DNA of 64,000 bases from positions 35,561,382 through 35,625,381 of the forward strand of contig NC_061863.1 of the NCBI RefSeq assembly GCF_907164915.1. Reading direction: 5' to 3'. Numbering within the stretch: the stretch's first letter is position 1; every line of letters begins with the position of its first letter. The stretch is from Impatiens glandulifera (Eukaryota; Streptophyta; Magnoliopsida; Ericales; Balsaminaceae). Shown here piece by piece: positions 45,597 through 56,559 of this stretch. A program made the translations under genes and the position numbers. The notes under the pieces are model-generated. The model made no database searches and had not been told where the DNA came from. It saw only the letters and a program-made list of their open reading frames with translations.

Positions 45597-45750
45597 GAAC
45601 AAATTGTAGACCTGCATACATATATCAAAGCATGCATTCACAAACAAACAAACACTTTGTTCACTTACATAATTAATCCAGAAACCAGTATTCGAGAAAC
45701 CATCAAGAAACCATGTTCAATAAAGTTAAAATAGAGTAAAAGAAGAGAAA

Positions 45751-47973
45751 TCATTGTTCTTCCCTTTTAACTCGAGGATCGGTTGGACTCATCTCTTGTC
45801 CAGGAAGCATGTTCATGAAATGAGGATAGCCGCGACCACCACGACCGCCTGCACTCGATCTTCCTCCACGTTCACCAGCACTGGCACATCCACCTTGATC
45901 AACATTTGATAGCCTACTCCGGCCACTACCATTTCTACCTCCACGCTCAGCACCGCTTCGACCACCACCTCTCTTGGTTGGCCTAGGATTGTCATCAGAA
46001 TTTGGAGCTCGCCTGGATCTTGTCCCGGTTGACACACCATCATTTCTCATGCTTGACTCACCTTGAATTGGTCTAGGTTGAGCACCTTCAGCATTGCCTA
46101 AAGCATACTCTTTTGCTTGAAACTTCCTAGCAATGGTGTCAGCAAATTCCTGACGTTCATTGTCGTTTCTTCTCATGCAACCCTGAATTTCTACCATTTG
46201 ATTCTTCACTAGACATAATTCCTCCATTGTTTCATTGTGGCCTTCATCGTTGATATTCCTCTCAATGTCAAATAACTCACTTTGACGGCTGAAGAGATCC
46301 TTTTCAAACTTTGAAAATTTTACATTAGCAATGTGGGTCTCATAAGTGTTCTTCTTCAAGGTTTTATCTAGCTCAGTGAGGATCTTGAAGATATTGCCAA
46401 AAATCGCTCATTCTTCTTCCCTGGAGTTCATTGTCTGACACATGGTCTTCTGAATTGAGGAGATCATAGTACTCATAGATCTTAGCACTTTGTTTCCTCC
46501 AGCAGATGACTCTTTGTGAGACGACACTTCTTCAGATTCTGCTTCCATACTTTGAATAGGCTCAAAGTTTGTATGAACCTGCAAGGATTGCTCCGGCTGA
46601 TTTATTTCAGCATCCTTAGCAGCTTTTTCTTGTGCCTCTTCTTCAATTTCTTTTTCCGCTCTTTCAAATCTTTCGAGCAGATTTCCAGAATAGTGACGGG
46701 GAATGTTGATATTTTCGTGAACACTTCCCACAACTCCATCGGGAAATAAGCGGGGCTTAACAAAGGTTGGTTGCTCATCCTGTTCCTCCTCAGATGAGGA
46801 ACTTTCTTCTTCATTGTCTTTCTCTTTTGAGGGTTCCCCCTCAGTTCTTGCAGTCTCTAGCTGAGTGACCTCGGCCAGTTTTTCTTGAACAACCTTTGTC
46901 GCAACATGGGTTAAAATCACTTCTTCTTTAATAGGAGCTTTCAAAGCCTCCTCAGTAACATCTTATATGATGACTTCTTCATTATTTGTCTCAAGAGCTT
47001 GTTCAGGCTCTTGAACATTCACCTCTCCTTCTTCTTCATTCGGAAGTCCTTGGACAGGATGATCTAAAATGTGTCTCTCTTCGGTAGAAAGATTGCCGAA
47101 TTCGATCAGGAGAGCAGCATCTGATTCATCAGCATCTGGAATATCCATTGCTTCTTCTTCGTTGAGAGGTTCTGCGCCAGAGCAATCGGCGCCATGAATG
47201 TATCTAGAAGCAGCAATGACATAGCTTTCCAAGATATCATTCAACTTTTTCAACACTTTTGCTTCAACATCAGCTCCTTTTGCATCAGGGTTTAAGTTAG
47301 CTTTCCTGGCTTCATAAATTGGAAAGAGAGCTTTTTCAAGAATACAAGCTTCCACCAGTTCTCTTTTATTCAGAGCTTCACCCACATCTGAAGTTCTAAC
47401 CCATTTCAAGACTTTCTTTTCATTTGTCACCCTTTTCTTCCATTCTTTTTCTATGGCAGCGTTAGATAGAGAGTCGTTGTACTTAGGGGACAGCCTCTCC
47501 AATGACCAGGAATCATAGATTTCTAACTTTTCAGCAGAAAGAACTTTCACTTGATCCAGAATAAGATCAACGATACCTCTTGCTTCAGAAACCTTCTCAG
47601 GAGCTTGAATTACAATGGATTTTCCTTTTCCAACAACCTCTACGGGTTTTGGAGCTGGTCTAGGTTCACCAATCACATTTCCTTTTGTCCCTTTTCTGGA
47701 CCGCAACAGTTCAAAGGCAAATTGAAGTTTCAAGCAGAACTCAACAGGAAGCTCTCTACAAACAATCTTTCCGACCACCAAGGAATCTATGGGAGCAGTA
47801 ATATTGGGTTCACCAGCAACAAGGGTAAGAGCAGCACCTTGTTCTGGTTGTGAAGACTCTGTAGCACCGGCGGCTACACGATCAGATTTAATAACAGGAG
47901 ACTCAGCCCTGTCAACAGTTTCATCATTTGGACCGGCTGACTCAACAGCAGGCCCTTCAGCAGATTCTCTCAA
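45751..47973 (-). pseudogene. Family C accessory long ORF, 3' two thirds (E6)
   Basis: One continuous frame of about 740 codons, broken only by a stop near 46963 and TGA at 46408-46410. It starts inside the gene at RESAEGPAVESAGP, where the element is deleted. In order: a low-complexity charged region, a folded-looking stretch (RGIVDLILDQVKVLSAEKLE, SLERLSPKYN), a long acidic segment (EEESSSSEEEQDEQ), FERAEKEIEEEAQEKAAKDA coiled coil, a second coiled coil (FSRQSELFDIERNIND, ARKFQAKEYA) and an RGG-rich tail (TKRGGGRSGAERGGR, GGRGGRGYPHF) ending PTDPRVKREEQ. RGG tails commonly bind RNA. Function unknown; the same protein occurs in E7. Confidence 0.75.
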
Positions 47974-49148
47974 GAAAGTGGAGCAGAAGTAGGGTACAGC
48001 TATAGCACGTGGGTAGGAAAAATGCTAGATTCAAGCGTACTGCTTAAACTGAGCATTAGACGTATTTCAGTTAGACGGATTGTGAAAATCAGTCTAATGA
48101 AATAGGTCAACTCCTTCTAATGAAAAACGTCTATTAGACCGCCTGGTCTAATAGAATTAGACTCGCGTCTAATTATACAATAACCATTAGACCAGCACGT
48201 TTAACTCCACTAAGTTAGATTGACACGTCTAATTCCGGTTCTACCTCGGACTTGTCTGAAGGAGTTAGACGCACGTCTAACTTTCACTAATTAGACCACA
48301 CGTCTAATTATACAATAACCATTAGACTGGCACGTCTAACTCCACTAAGTTAGACTGGCACATCTAATTCCGGTTCTACCTTAGACTAATCTGAAGGAGT
48401 TAGACGCACGTCTAACTTTCACTAATTAGACCACACGTCTAATTCCGAATATCAATTAGACTACCCGTCTAATTACAAGTATGTTAGACTACACGTCTAA
48501 CTCCGATGAGTTAGACTGTACGTCTAATTCTATTAGACTGACGTCTAATTCCGCGTATTCATTAGACTTGCGTCTAATTGTTTACATCTATTAGAATTAC
48601 ACGTCTAACTCCGATGAGTTAGACTGTACGTCTAATTCCGTGTATTCATTAGACCATCCGTATAATTCTTTACACATCTATTAAACTACACGTCTAACTC
48701 CGATGAGTTAAACTGTACGTCTAATTTCATTAGACTTACGTCTAATTCTGTGTATTCATTAGACCATCCGTCTAATTCTTTACACATCTATTAGACTACA
48801 CGTCTAACTCTGATGAGTTACACTGTACGTCTAATTCTATTAGACTTACGTCTAATTCCATTAGACTCACGTCTAATTCCATTAGACTCACGTCTAATTC
48901 CGTGTACTCATTAGACCGTCTTTCTAATTTACACATCTATTCGACTACACATCTAACTCCGATGAGTTAGATTGTGCGTCTAATTTTATGCGAATGAAAA
49001 TCAAGATCGGTCTAATGACCCTCATTAGATCCAAATCTAATAACGTATTGTCTCAATACACCTGTATCAAAACTCATATATTATTTCATCATCAAATTAT
49101 CAGAGGGTAAATTATTTCAACACTTAGTCAAAATAATTTGACCCAACA
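47974..49148 (-). mobile_element. E6 5' LTR, U3 part only
   Basis: Begins mid-LTR at AGAAAGTGGAGCAG and runs to CCCAACA; R, U5 and hairpin block are deleted. The TAGAC array spans about 48055-48985. Confidence 0.9.
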
Positions 49149-49466
49149 TATTGATAAAGGAGAAGAGGATATTATTTAAGGTGAAGTAGCCGACGTGGCT
49201 AAGATCGTGTTTGATACCTTGAAAATAGTCAAAGAAAACTTAATCGCCGAAATATCCAAGTATGAAGAAACGACCGAAATTGATGAAGAACCGCCTAAAT
49301 CCATTCTGGTTAAAGAAGAAGATGCTCACCGGAAAAAACCCCCTAAGAAATCGCGCATTGAGATCGGCCAATCCTCTAAACAAGTAGGGGCTCCATCTCA
49401 AACTAGACAACCGGAACCTTCGATGAAATCTCCACAAGATAATGAAGAGAAATGAGATGGGGTAAC
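49149..49466 (+). pseudogene. Accessory ORF-c of E5, middle part
   Basis: Continues after E6: a stop near 49179, then VAKIVFDTLKIVKENLIAEI, acidic EETTEIDEEPP and a Lys-rich KKPPKKSRIEIGQSSKQ stretch, TGA near 49453. Cut by S3. Charged and disordered; no domain recognised. Confidence 0.6.
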
Positions 49467-50763
49467 TGTTAGGATCTAGGTCGCGGCTAGAGGACCGGGG
49501 TTGGACCGGTCAGCGCGTCTCACTCAAAGGGTGGTGGTTAATCCGGTTAGAGATTAACACAGAGGTTTCAATACTACACAAACTGTCACAAACCCTTGAA
49601 CTGGGTTCAAGTGCGGAAGAGGTTTGTTTCAGGTTGAAGCAGCACACTTGTATGATAGGCAGAACCGATTTCGGATGATGAAGGTTTGAAAAATTGATGG
49701 GTCGGTTTTTGTAACCTGGCGGTCCGATTTGAATAGAGTTAAGTAGGTTAGAGCGGTACGGATCGGTTAGAAAATGGAACCGGGAGAAAGTAAATGACAA
49801 GACAAATTTTATGGATGTTCGGAGATAAAACTCCTACGTCACCCCTTCCTCTCGAAATCGCGAGAAGGATATTCACTAAGGAATACAAGTACAATCCGAT
49901 CGAGACTTATTTCCTCCTCGATAACACTCTTACAATTTACACCGAAATTGTAAAATACACACACTTCAACTTTAGTACTTAGGCTTTCTCTAGAGATAGA
50001 ACACACTATTTTCACTTGTAAATTAAATGCTCTTAGAATCTCTTGTTGTCCCGCATTTACTCTTCTTCAACTGCCCCTTTTATAGGTAAAATATGCCAAC
50101 TGTCATATTTCACTTCCTTGGATCTGATTGGCTGAGCAGAGGTTCAGTGATTCAGTGATTCAGACCCTACGGTCATCTTTTCAGACCTGACGGTCAGCCT
50201 CAGACCTGGCGGTCAATCTCACAGATTTGGCAGTCTGTTCTTCTAGTGTGTAAGACAAACCTGCTAGGTTTGTCTTTTACTCAATGTAGACACTGTTTGT
50301 TAAACAGTTGTCTGTACTTGGAAGATCTCCTTTCTGACTTATCCCGGAGTGGAAAGATCCTGTAGGACTGTCTTCTGCAGCCTGCAGACTTTCCTCAGAC
50401 TTGTATGGATATGGAAGTGTTCAGTCTGTTCCTTTGGTATCATTCTCAACAGATACCCGAATTGTCTTCTTGTACTGGTTGGTCATTCGACTTGACCGAA
50501 TGGTTTCCGGTGTAAATGGTTTAACCGGATAGCTTCCGGTTATTCCTTTGCTTTGTGTCTGATCGGCTGTCTGATGTTTCCGTTTTTAAGGTTTGGCCGA
50601 TCCTTTCTTTGTGCGGTGATGTTCAAAGTGTCCTGTTCGGTTTAGTAGCTTGACTGGCTAGTCTTCTTAGCCGGTTCTTTTGATTGACCGGTCCGGTTCC
50701 TTGTTCCTGCATGGAAGGTTTATTTATGTTAAGTTCTGTGAACCGGTCTACTTTTATCTAACA
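49467..50763 (-). mobile_element. Family A solo LTR (S3), TSD GTAAC
   Basis: Minus strand begins TGTTAGATAAAAGTAG (50763) and ends CCTAACA (49467). GTAAC flanks both sides (49462-49466, 50764-50768). The hairpin block lies at 49811-49853. CCGG-type motifs are dense. Inserted in the accessory gene of E5, itself a family A element. Confidence 0.93.
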
Positions 50764-51777
50764 GTAACTACTTCTCCGTCCACCAATAAATTAGCCAAGA
50801 CTCCATCGGGTTAGTCTTCTGACCGAAGTAAGTCAAGAGAAGAGAGTTTTTATAAACCAGCTGGAACAGAACTATCTCTTCGATCTGATTCTCTGCCTCC
50901 GGTGCAACCTCAATTAGTCGGCTCGATGGTTCCATTTTCGGAAGAACGCATGGAGTCTATCATAGAGGAAATGATTCAAAACTCCATGGCTCCTTAGCAG
51001 GCATCCATGGAGGCTCGGGCCGCTTCCATCGACATTAAGCTTGCACATATTGAAGAGGTAACCTCTCAAACTCTCTCATCGGTGCAACTTATGTCTTTAC
51101 AGCTGTATGAGCTGATAAAGAACCGGGAGGTTGCAAACGAAGAAAGAATGAGATTGGATGAAGAGGTTGTCCGGCAGCTTCAAGCTGATGAAGATGCAAA
51201 ATCCAAGGCAGCTGAGCATGATAACGAGCAGGCGGCTCGAAAATTTCAGCAGGAACTTATTCAAAAACAAGTCAATGAAGAAAGACATAAATCTCCTTCT
51301 TCGATTGCCAAGAAAACAAGAGCACAAACTAATAAAACAAAGAGGGCCCAAGAGTCGGCAATAGAAGCTCAAAACGAACTAGGAACTACTCCACCGGTTG
51401 TAAATCCCACCAATGGCTCAGAAAACTTGAATCGTGTGGAAGAAGAAGAGCAGGATGGTGAACCCTTGAATAAAAGAAAATGTCGATCCAGAGCGACACC
51501 TCAACCGATTCCAGCAGTACCAATTCAATCCTTTCCATCCAATGCCCGATCAGACCGAGGAACCCATGGAGATTCGGTTGACAATGTTGTTAAAAGTCAA
51601 AGATATCCCGCATTCAATATTCCTGTTCAAACGAGAAGACCCTCAAGGTCATCCGGCTTTCCTGGTCAACCGGCAAGTGGCTCATGGACAAACTTCGAGC
51701 CTACTGCATTGGGAAAGGGCTTCGCAACACGTTACTTAACCGACATAATCAACAAAGAGGATGAAGGGAGCCACTAA
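50764..51777 (+). pseudogene. Accessory ORF-c of E5, C-terminal part
   Basis: After two stops (near 50811 and TAG at 50997-50999) an open frame of 256 codons begins at 51007. It has a strongly predicted-looking coiled coil (residues about 10-100: SVQLMSLQLYELIKNREVAN, RMRLDEEVVRQLQADEDAKS), then a Lys/Arg patch (KKTRAQTNKTKRAQ), an acidic EEEEQDGEP with KRKCRSR, and a Ser/Pro/Arg-rich tail (TRRPSRSSGFPGQ). The coiled coil RQLQADEDA parallels ARKFQAKEDA of family C, so the long accessory proteins of the two families share layout. It lacks the RGG repeats. Confidence 0.65.
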
Positions 51778-52114
51778 CCACCACCTCTATCTTTATGCTT
51801 ACTTTATTATTTATGAATACTACTATTTTGGAAACTTATGAATATTTTTCTTGAAATCTAAGATTTTTTTTGGAAAGTTAATGATCTGGTATTAATTTAA
51901 AAAATACAGAGTTTTCAATATTTAACTTAAATATTTAAAAAGGAAGAAATTGCTAGATATACAAAAATTTTAATACAAAATTTTCCATACAAAATTTTTC
52001 TCAAAACTTTCTCCTAAACATTTTCAACCAGCCAATAAATATAAGTTCTTTAAAAACCGGTCAACAAATGCAGGGTTTTGAATATTTAACTTAAATAATC
52101 AAAAAGGGAGAAAT
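51778..52114 (+). repeat. Duplicated polypurine tracts of E5
   Basis: Two similar stretches end in AAAAAGGAAGAAATTG (about 51938-51954) and AAAAAGGGAGAAATTG (52101-52116). Both are preceded by CAATATTTAACTTAAATA or GAATATTTAACTTAAATA. The ~160 bp segment including the PPT is therefore tandemly duplicated; only the second abuts the LTR. Multiple PPTs are reported for Sireviruses. Confidence 0.75.
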
Positions 52115-53000
52115 TGTTAGATAAATTAGATAGTTAATTAATAAATAATCTATCTAAAGAACTTAATCAAAATCAATCTTTTGTGTAGGAAAAGCCGGGA
52201 GCGGGCACATTTTCAAATTGGCTGGTCAACCGATATCATAGAAGCGGCACAAATTGGAACTCCCAAATTAATATATCCTATAAGTTTCAGTAGACGACGG
52301 ATTCGGCTCAAATTCAGGATCGGTAAATTTTTTCTTAAAAATCGGTTTCCTCTCCTCGACGGTAGGATTAGTCAACCGGTCAAATCAGCAAACCGAAATG
52401 AAGTCCGGTCGGCTCAAAACATTGGCTCAATCCTAAATGACCGTACAATCCTAACGGGAAGATAAATTAAAAATAAATCAAAGATATGGAACTGCTGGAA
52501 GTTTCCATTTTGATGCAATAAGTTCTTTTTAGGAATAGGCAGAAGGAGATTTTCAAATATGCAGACTGTGCTATTTCCTATTTGATACAAGTCTGTTGAT
52601 AGACTGTAAACTGCAGAAGACTGTCAAAGGATCAGATATACATATTTTGATATAAGTCCAAAAGCAGCCTTCAAGGAGCAGAGATCTGTCCAACCGACCA
52701 GCTGTTAAACTCAATAGAAGACAAATTGGTCGGCTGTATTATTTCTTAGGAAGCATCAACCGCATTTAATGCATTACAGCTCCTTTTGACCAACCAATCA
52801 GATTCAAGGACTACCATGTAGGTATCCGTTGAAAGAGAAATATCACCGTTGTCATATTTCCACTATAAAAGGAGAAGCTGAAGAACAGAAGTAACAGTTA
52901 CGTATACGGATATACAAGTTAAGAGAGTTGAAGTTACAATACAAGCTTACTATTTTTACAATCTGTTAAAGACTATTAAAGTGTATTACAATTATTCTAT
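52115..53000 (+). mobile_element. E5 3' LTR, truncated (family A)
   Basis: Begins TGTTAGATAAATTAG after the PPT, carries TATAAAAGG at 52864-52872 and stops about 130 bp later, without the hairpin block or U5. Tandem unit D resumes directly. Confidence 0.87.
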
Positions 53001-53270
53001 GAATGTAATCCTTATTTTTAGAACCATAAGGGAGTATTATAATGATTTAGTAGTTATAGCCCAAATATATTCTAGTAATGAATCCAATAAAACATGTCTG
53101 TGCCCAAAGTCTGGATATTTTTTTTTTGTTCAAAATTGGAAAAATAAACATACCTCCCTTAATTTCCATTTCTTGCTTAGTAGAGTTACAATTGAGTCAT
53201 TAATAATTTTAATACTTAGTCCATGAAAACAATTAAATAACATCTTCCAATAATTGTTTTTCCTTTGAAG
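53001..53270. repeat. Tandem unit D, last part
   Basis: Matches unit A from about 3787 (GGGAGTATTATAATGATTTAG, AATAAAACATGTCTGTG). It shows that everything from 34540 to 53000 was inserted into one unit. The match fades after 53270. Confidence 0.7.
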
Positions 53271-53932
53271 TGGGTAAGAACTAAAAATCTACACTCTAAT
53301 TAATAATTATAGAATTATTTTTAAATAAGTAACTCCATTATTGTGTTAATTAATCAAATTAATTATGGGTGAAGGACAAAATATAAAATAAAATAAGTTA
53401 GTTCAGTCCCAAAAATATACAAAAATCAATAAACAAAATTGGTAAAATATTTTCCGTATTTATTTTAATATTTTGTGTATTTAAAAAAAATCAAAATTAA
53501 ATCCAAAATGTTGAGGAAAAAATCAATTTCAAATAAACCCTTAACGTTTTAATAAAAAAAATATGTAATCAAGTGTAGTAGAAAATAGACGAATTTGGTG
53601 CAAAAGGAGTCGCGTCCATCAGATGGATACTCGAAGTCAATCCAATGCGCTAGAGCGCTACGCATAGTCCACCGTAGATGAAGGAAAAGCGCGTCGGGGA
53701 GCACTAGATCAACTAACTGGACATCAACCCCATTAGTCGAAAATGCTCAAACGCCAACGGCGTTGGACAGAACGCTGAAGGATTTCCAACAAAATGCCAA
53801 CAACAGAGAAACGACGTCGATTTTGGCTCTAATCACCTTCTTCATCGCTATGATGCGAGGATAAGCATGAAGAACACAAATCGATTTTGGCTTTTTGGAA
53901 CTTAGCCATTTGTTGATGGTTTTGACTAATTC
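53271..53932. other. Unassigned AT-rich stretch
   Basis: No match to the unit or LTR families that I can see. A GC-richer part (53600-53830: GCGCTAGAGCGCTACGCATA, GCGTCGGGGAGC) may be an old element. No convincing ORF. Confidence 0.4.
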
Positions 53933-54337
53933 TGTTGGGAAAAAATAAGAGTTAATTAACTCAGAAGAAAATATTTGAAAAAAATAAGTACAGAGTTAAT
54001 TAACAGAAAATGCAAAATATTAATCAATTAAGTTTTGATGATGTTTATATATAAACGAGGCTAAGTCGTGTAATTGTGTCTATCCAGGTGCATCAGATTT
54101 GGCTAACTTAGACGTGGTCTAAGCGGGCTAATTAGACGTGTTACGTAGTTAGACATGCTAGTCCAACAGATGTGTAGTTAGACGTGTTAGTCTAACAGAT
54201 ACGTAGTTAGACATGCTAGTCTAACAGATACGTAGTTAGACGTGCTACTCTAACAGATACGTAGTTAAACGTTCTAGTCTAACAGATACGTAGTTAGACG
54301 TGCTAGTCTAACATATACGTAGTTAGACATGCCAATC
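53933..54337 (+). mobile_element. Fragment of an LTR related to family C, with 29 bp repeat
   Basis: Begins TGTTGGGAAAAAATAAG, similar in the first bases to family C but then different. It ends in about six copies of a 29 bp repeat (TAGTTAGACRTGCTAGTCTA plus ACAGATACG) that again contains TTAGAC-N5-GTCTAA. E7 interrupts it at 54338. It would be a fourth, plus-strand family that uses the same palindrome. Confidence 0.6.
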
Positions 54338-56380
54338 TGATAGGATCGGCTTTATCGTTAAAGACTGGGGTCTGGCTAAGGATGAAGGCTTATGAAAAAC
54401 AGTTTGAAAGAAATCCTGTTAAGGATTTAATTCGCTTTCTATTCTACGCAAACTTGTGTAAACACTTGAAACGGATTCAAGGCGGAATTGATTACTTGGG
54501 TTTGAAGCACAAGATGAAAAAGGAAAAGATGACAGAAAATGAAGAACACAACAGTTTATTTATGGATGTTCGGAGAAACTCTCCTACGTCACCCTTTCTT
54601 CCAACAACCGGAAGGATTCACTATATGATAAGAATCAAATACAGTTTATACACACACTTAGCTCACTATTGAACAGAACACTTTCTGTTCAATTACAGGA
54701 AGATGAAGAATATCACTCAGATAATGGTGTTTTGATTCTAGCTCTCTCTCTCGATTCACACACAGTACAATCAGAAAGAAGCTTCAAGAATGTAAGTTCA
54801 GTAAGCAAGATGATTGAGTAGTCTCTCTCTGCAAAATCAGAATGCTTGTTCATTGTATGATACTTCGGTTGATTGCCCGTTGCTTTAAGGGTTGGTTAAA
54901 TACTGAACAGGAGCTAACGGTCGAATCTTCAAGAATGATACGTGGCGCTCTTCCATTAGAAAGCCTCCATTGTACACAGCAGACTTTGAGCACAACGATC
55001 GTGGCCGTATCGAACTGGTAGTGCGCCGAATATTCCATTGGGGATGTACCTGCAAAACGGGTAATGTGAGGAAAAATTCTCTTACGTGGCATTCCTTGAT
55101 TGGATGCATATACCTGTTGTACTAATCTTCACAGGAAAGTGGAGCAGAAATAGGGTACAGCTATAGCACGTGGGTAGGAGAAATGCTAGATTCAAGCGTA
55201 CTGCTTGAATCAGAGCATTAGACGTATTTCAGTTAGACGGATCAGTCTAATGAAATAAGTCAACTCCTTCTGATGAAAAGCGTCTATTAGACCGCCTCGT
55301 CTAATGTACTTAGACTCGCGTCTAATATAAATAAACATTAGACGGGTACGTCTAACTCCACTGAGTTGGACTACCACGTCTAATTCCGGTTCTACTTCAG
55401 ACTTGTCTGAAGGAGTTAGACCCACGTCTAACTTTCAATAATTAGACAACCCGTCTAATTATAATAACCATTAGACTGGTACATCTAACTCCACTGAGTT
55501 AGACTACCACGTCTAATTCCGGTTCTACCTCAGACTTATCTGAAGGAGTTAGACCCACGTCTAACTTTCACTAATTAGACAATACGTCTAATTATAATAA
55601 CCATTAGACGGGTATGTCTAACTCCACTGAGTTAGACTACCATGTCTAATTCCGGTTCTACTTCAGACTTGTCTGAAGGAGTTAGACCCACATCTAACTT
55701 TCACTAATTAGACAACCTGTGTAATTATAATAACCATTAGACTGGTACGTCTAACTCCACTGAGTTAGACTACCACGTCTAATTCTTGTTCTACCTCAGA
55801 CTTGTCTGAAGGAGTTAGACCCACGTCTAACTTTCACTAATTAGACAATCCGTCTAATTATAATAACCATTAGACGAGTACATCTAACTCCACTGAGTTA
55901 GACTACCACGTCTAATTCCGTGTATTCATTAGACTACCCGTCTAATTCTTTACACGTCTATTAGACTTACACGTCTAACTCCGATGAGTTAGACTGTACG
56001 TCTAATTCTATTAGACTCACGTCTAATTCCGTGTATTCATTAGACTACCCATCTAATTCTTTACACGTCTATTAGACTTACACGTCTAACTCCGATGAGT
56101 TAGACTGTACGTCTAATTCTATTAACTCACGTCTAATTCATGCGTCTATTAGACTGCCCTCGTCTAACTCCGTTGAGTTAGACTGAGCGTCTAATTTCAT
56201 TAGACTTGCGTCTAACTTAATGCGAATAGAGATCAAAATCGGTCTAATGACCCTCATTAGATTCAAGTTTAAAGATATGTTGTCTTAATACACCTGTATC
56301 AAAACACATAAATTATTTCATCATCAAAATATCAGTGGGTAAATTATTTCAACACTTAGTCAAAATAATTTGACCCAACA
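54338..56380 (-). mobile_element. E7 3' LTR (family C)
   Basis: 2,043 bp, TGTTGGGTCAAA (56380) to CCTATCA (54338) on minus. Hairpin block 54558-54601. TAGAC array at about 55215-56215. Confidence 0.93.
55215..56215. repeat. TTAGAC/GTCTAA array with ~130 bp higher-order repeat, E7
   Basis: About four to five copies of a ~130 bp block (CTGAAGGAGTTAGACCCACG ... ATAACCATTAGAC ... CCACTGAGTTAGACTACCAC) at 55380-55915. Two copies of a second block (CCGTGTATTCATTAGACTAC) follow. More regular than in the other copies. Confidence 0.9.
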
Positions 56381-56396
56381 ATTTCCCCCTTTTTGA
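56381..56396 (-). other. E7 polypurine tract
   Basis: Minus strand CAAAAAGGGGGAAAT directly before TGTTGGG; matches E4. Confidence 0.9.
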
Positions 56397-56559
56397 TGAA
56401 GAAATTGCAAACCTGCATACATATAACACAACATGCATTCATCCAATAAATAACAAACAAACACCTTGTTCACATACACCAATCATTCACAAAAACCAGT
56501 ATTCAAAGGACTTATCAAAACCATGTTCAATAAAGTTAATCAGAGTAAAAGAAGAGAGA

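Larger units (their letters stand above)
43466..49148 (-). mobile_element. Family C element E6, internally deleted, TSD TATTG
   Basis: Both outer ends are correct (TGATAGG at 43466, CCCAACA at 49148) and both flanks carry TATTG (43461-43465, 49149-49153). Left LTR, PPT and the 3' part of the accessory gene are present. At 47973 the sequence jumps from that gene into the middle of the right LTR. The deletion therefore removed the gene's 5' part, all of pol and gag, the PBS and about half of the 5' LTR. It is a dead remnant inserted in ORF-c of E5. Confidence 0.92.
34540..53000 (+). mobile_element. Family A element E5 (both ends truncated, twice interrupted)
   Basis: Order: 3' half of gag, protease, integrase, RT, RNase H, ORF-a, ORF-b, ORF-c, duplicated PPT, partial 3' LTR. 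E6 (43466-49148) and solo LTR S3 (49467-50763) are inserted in ORF-c. The 5' LTR and half of gag are missing on the left, and the end of the 3' LTR on the right. Tandem unit D resumes at about 53001. Pol is much more decayed than in E1 or E4, so this is the oldest pol-bearing copy here. Confidence 0.87.
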
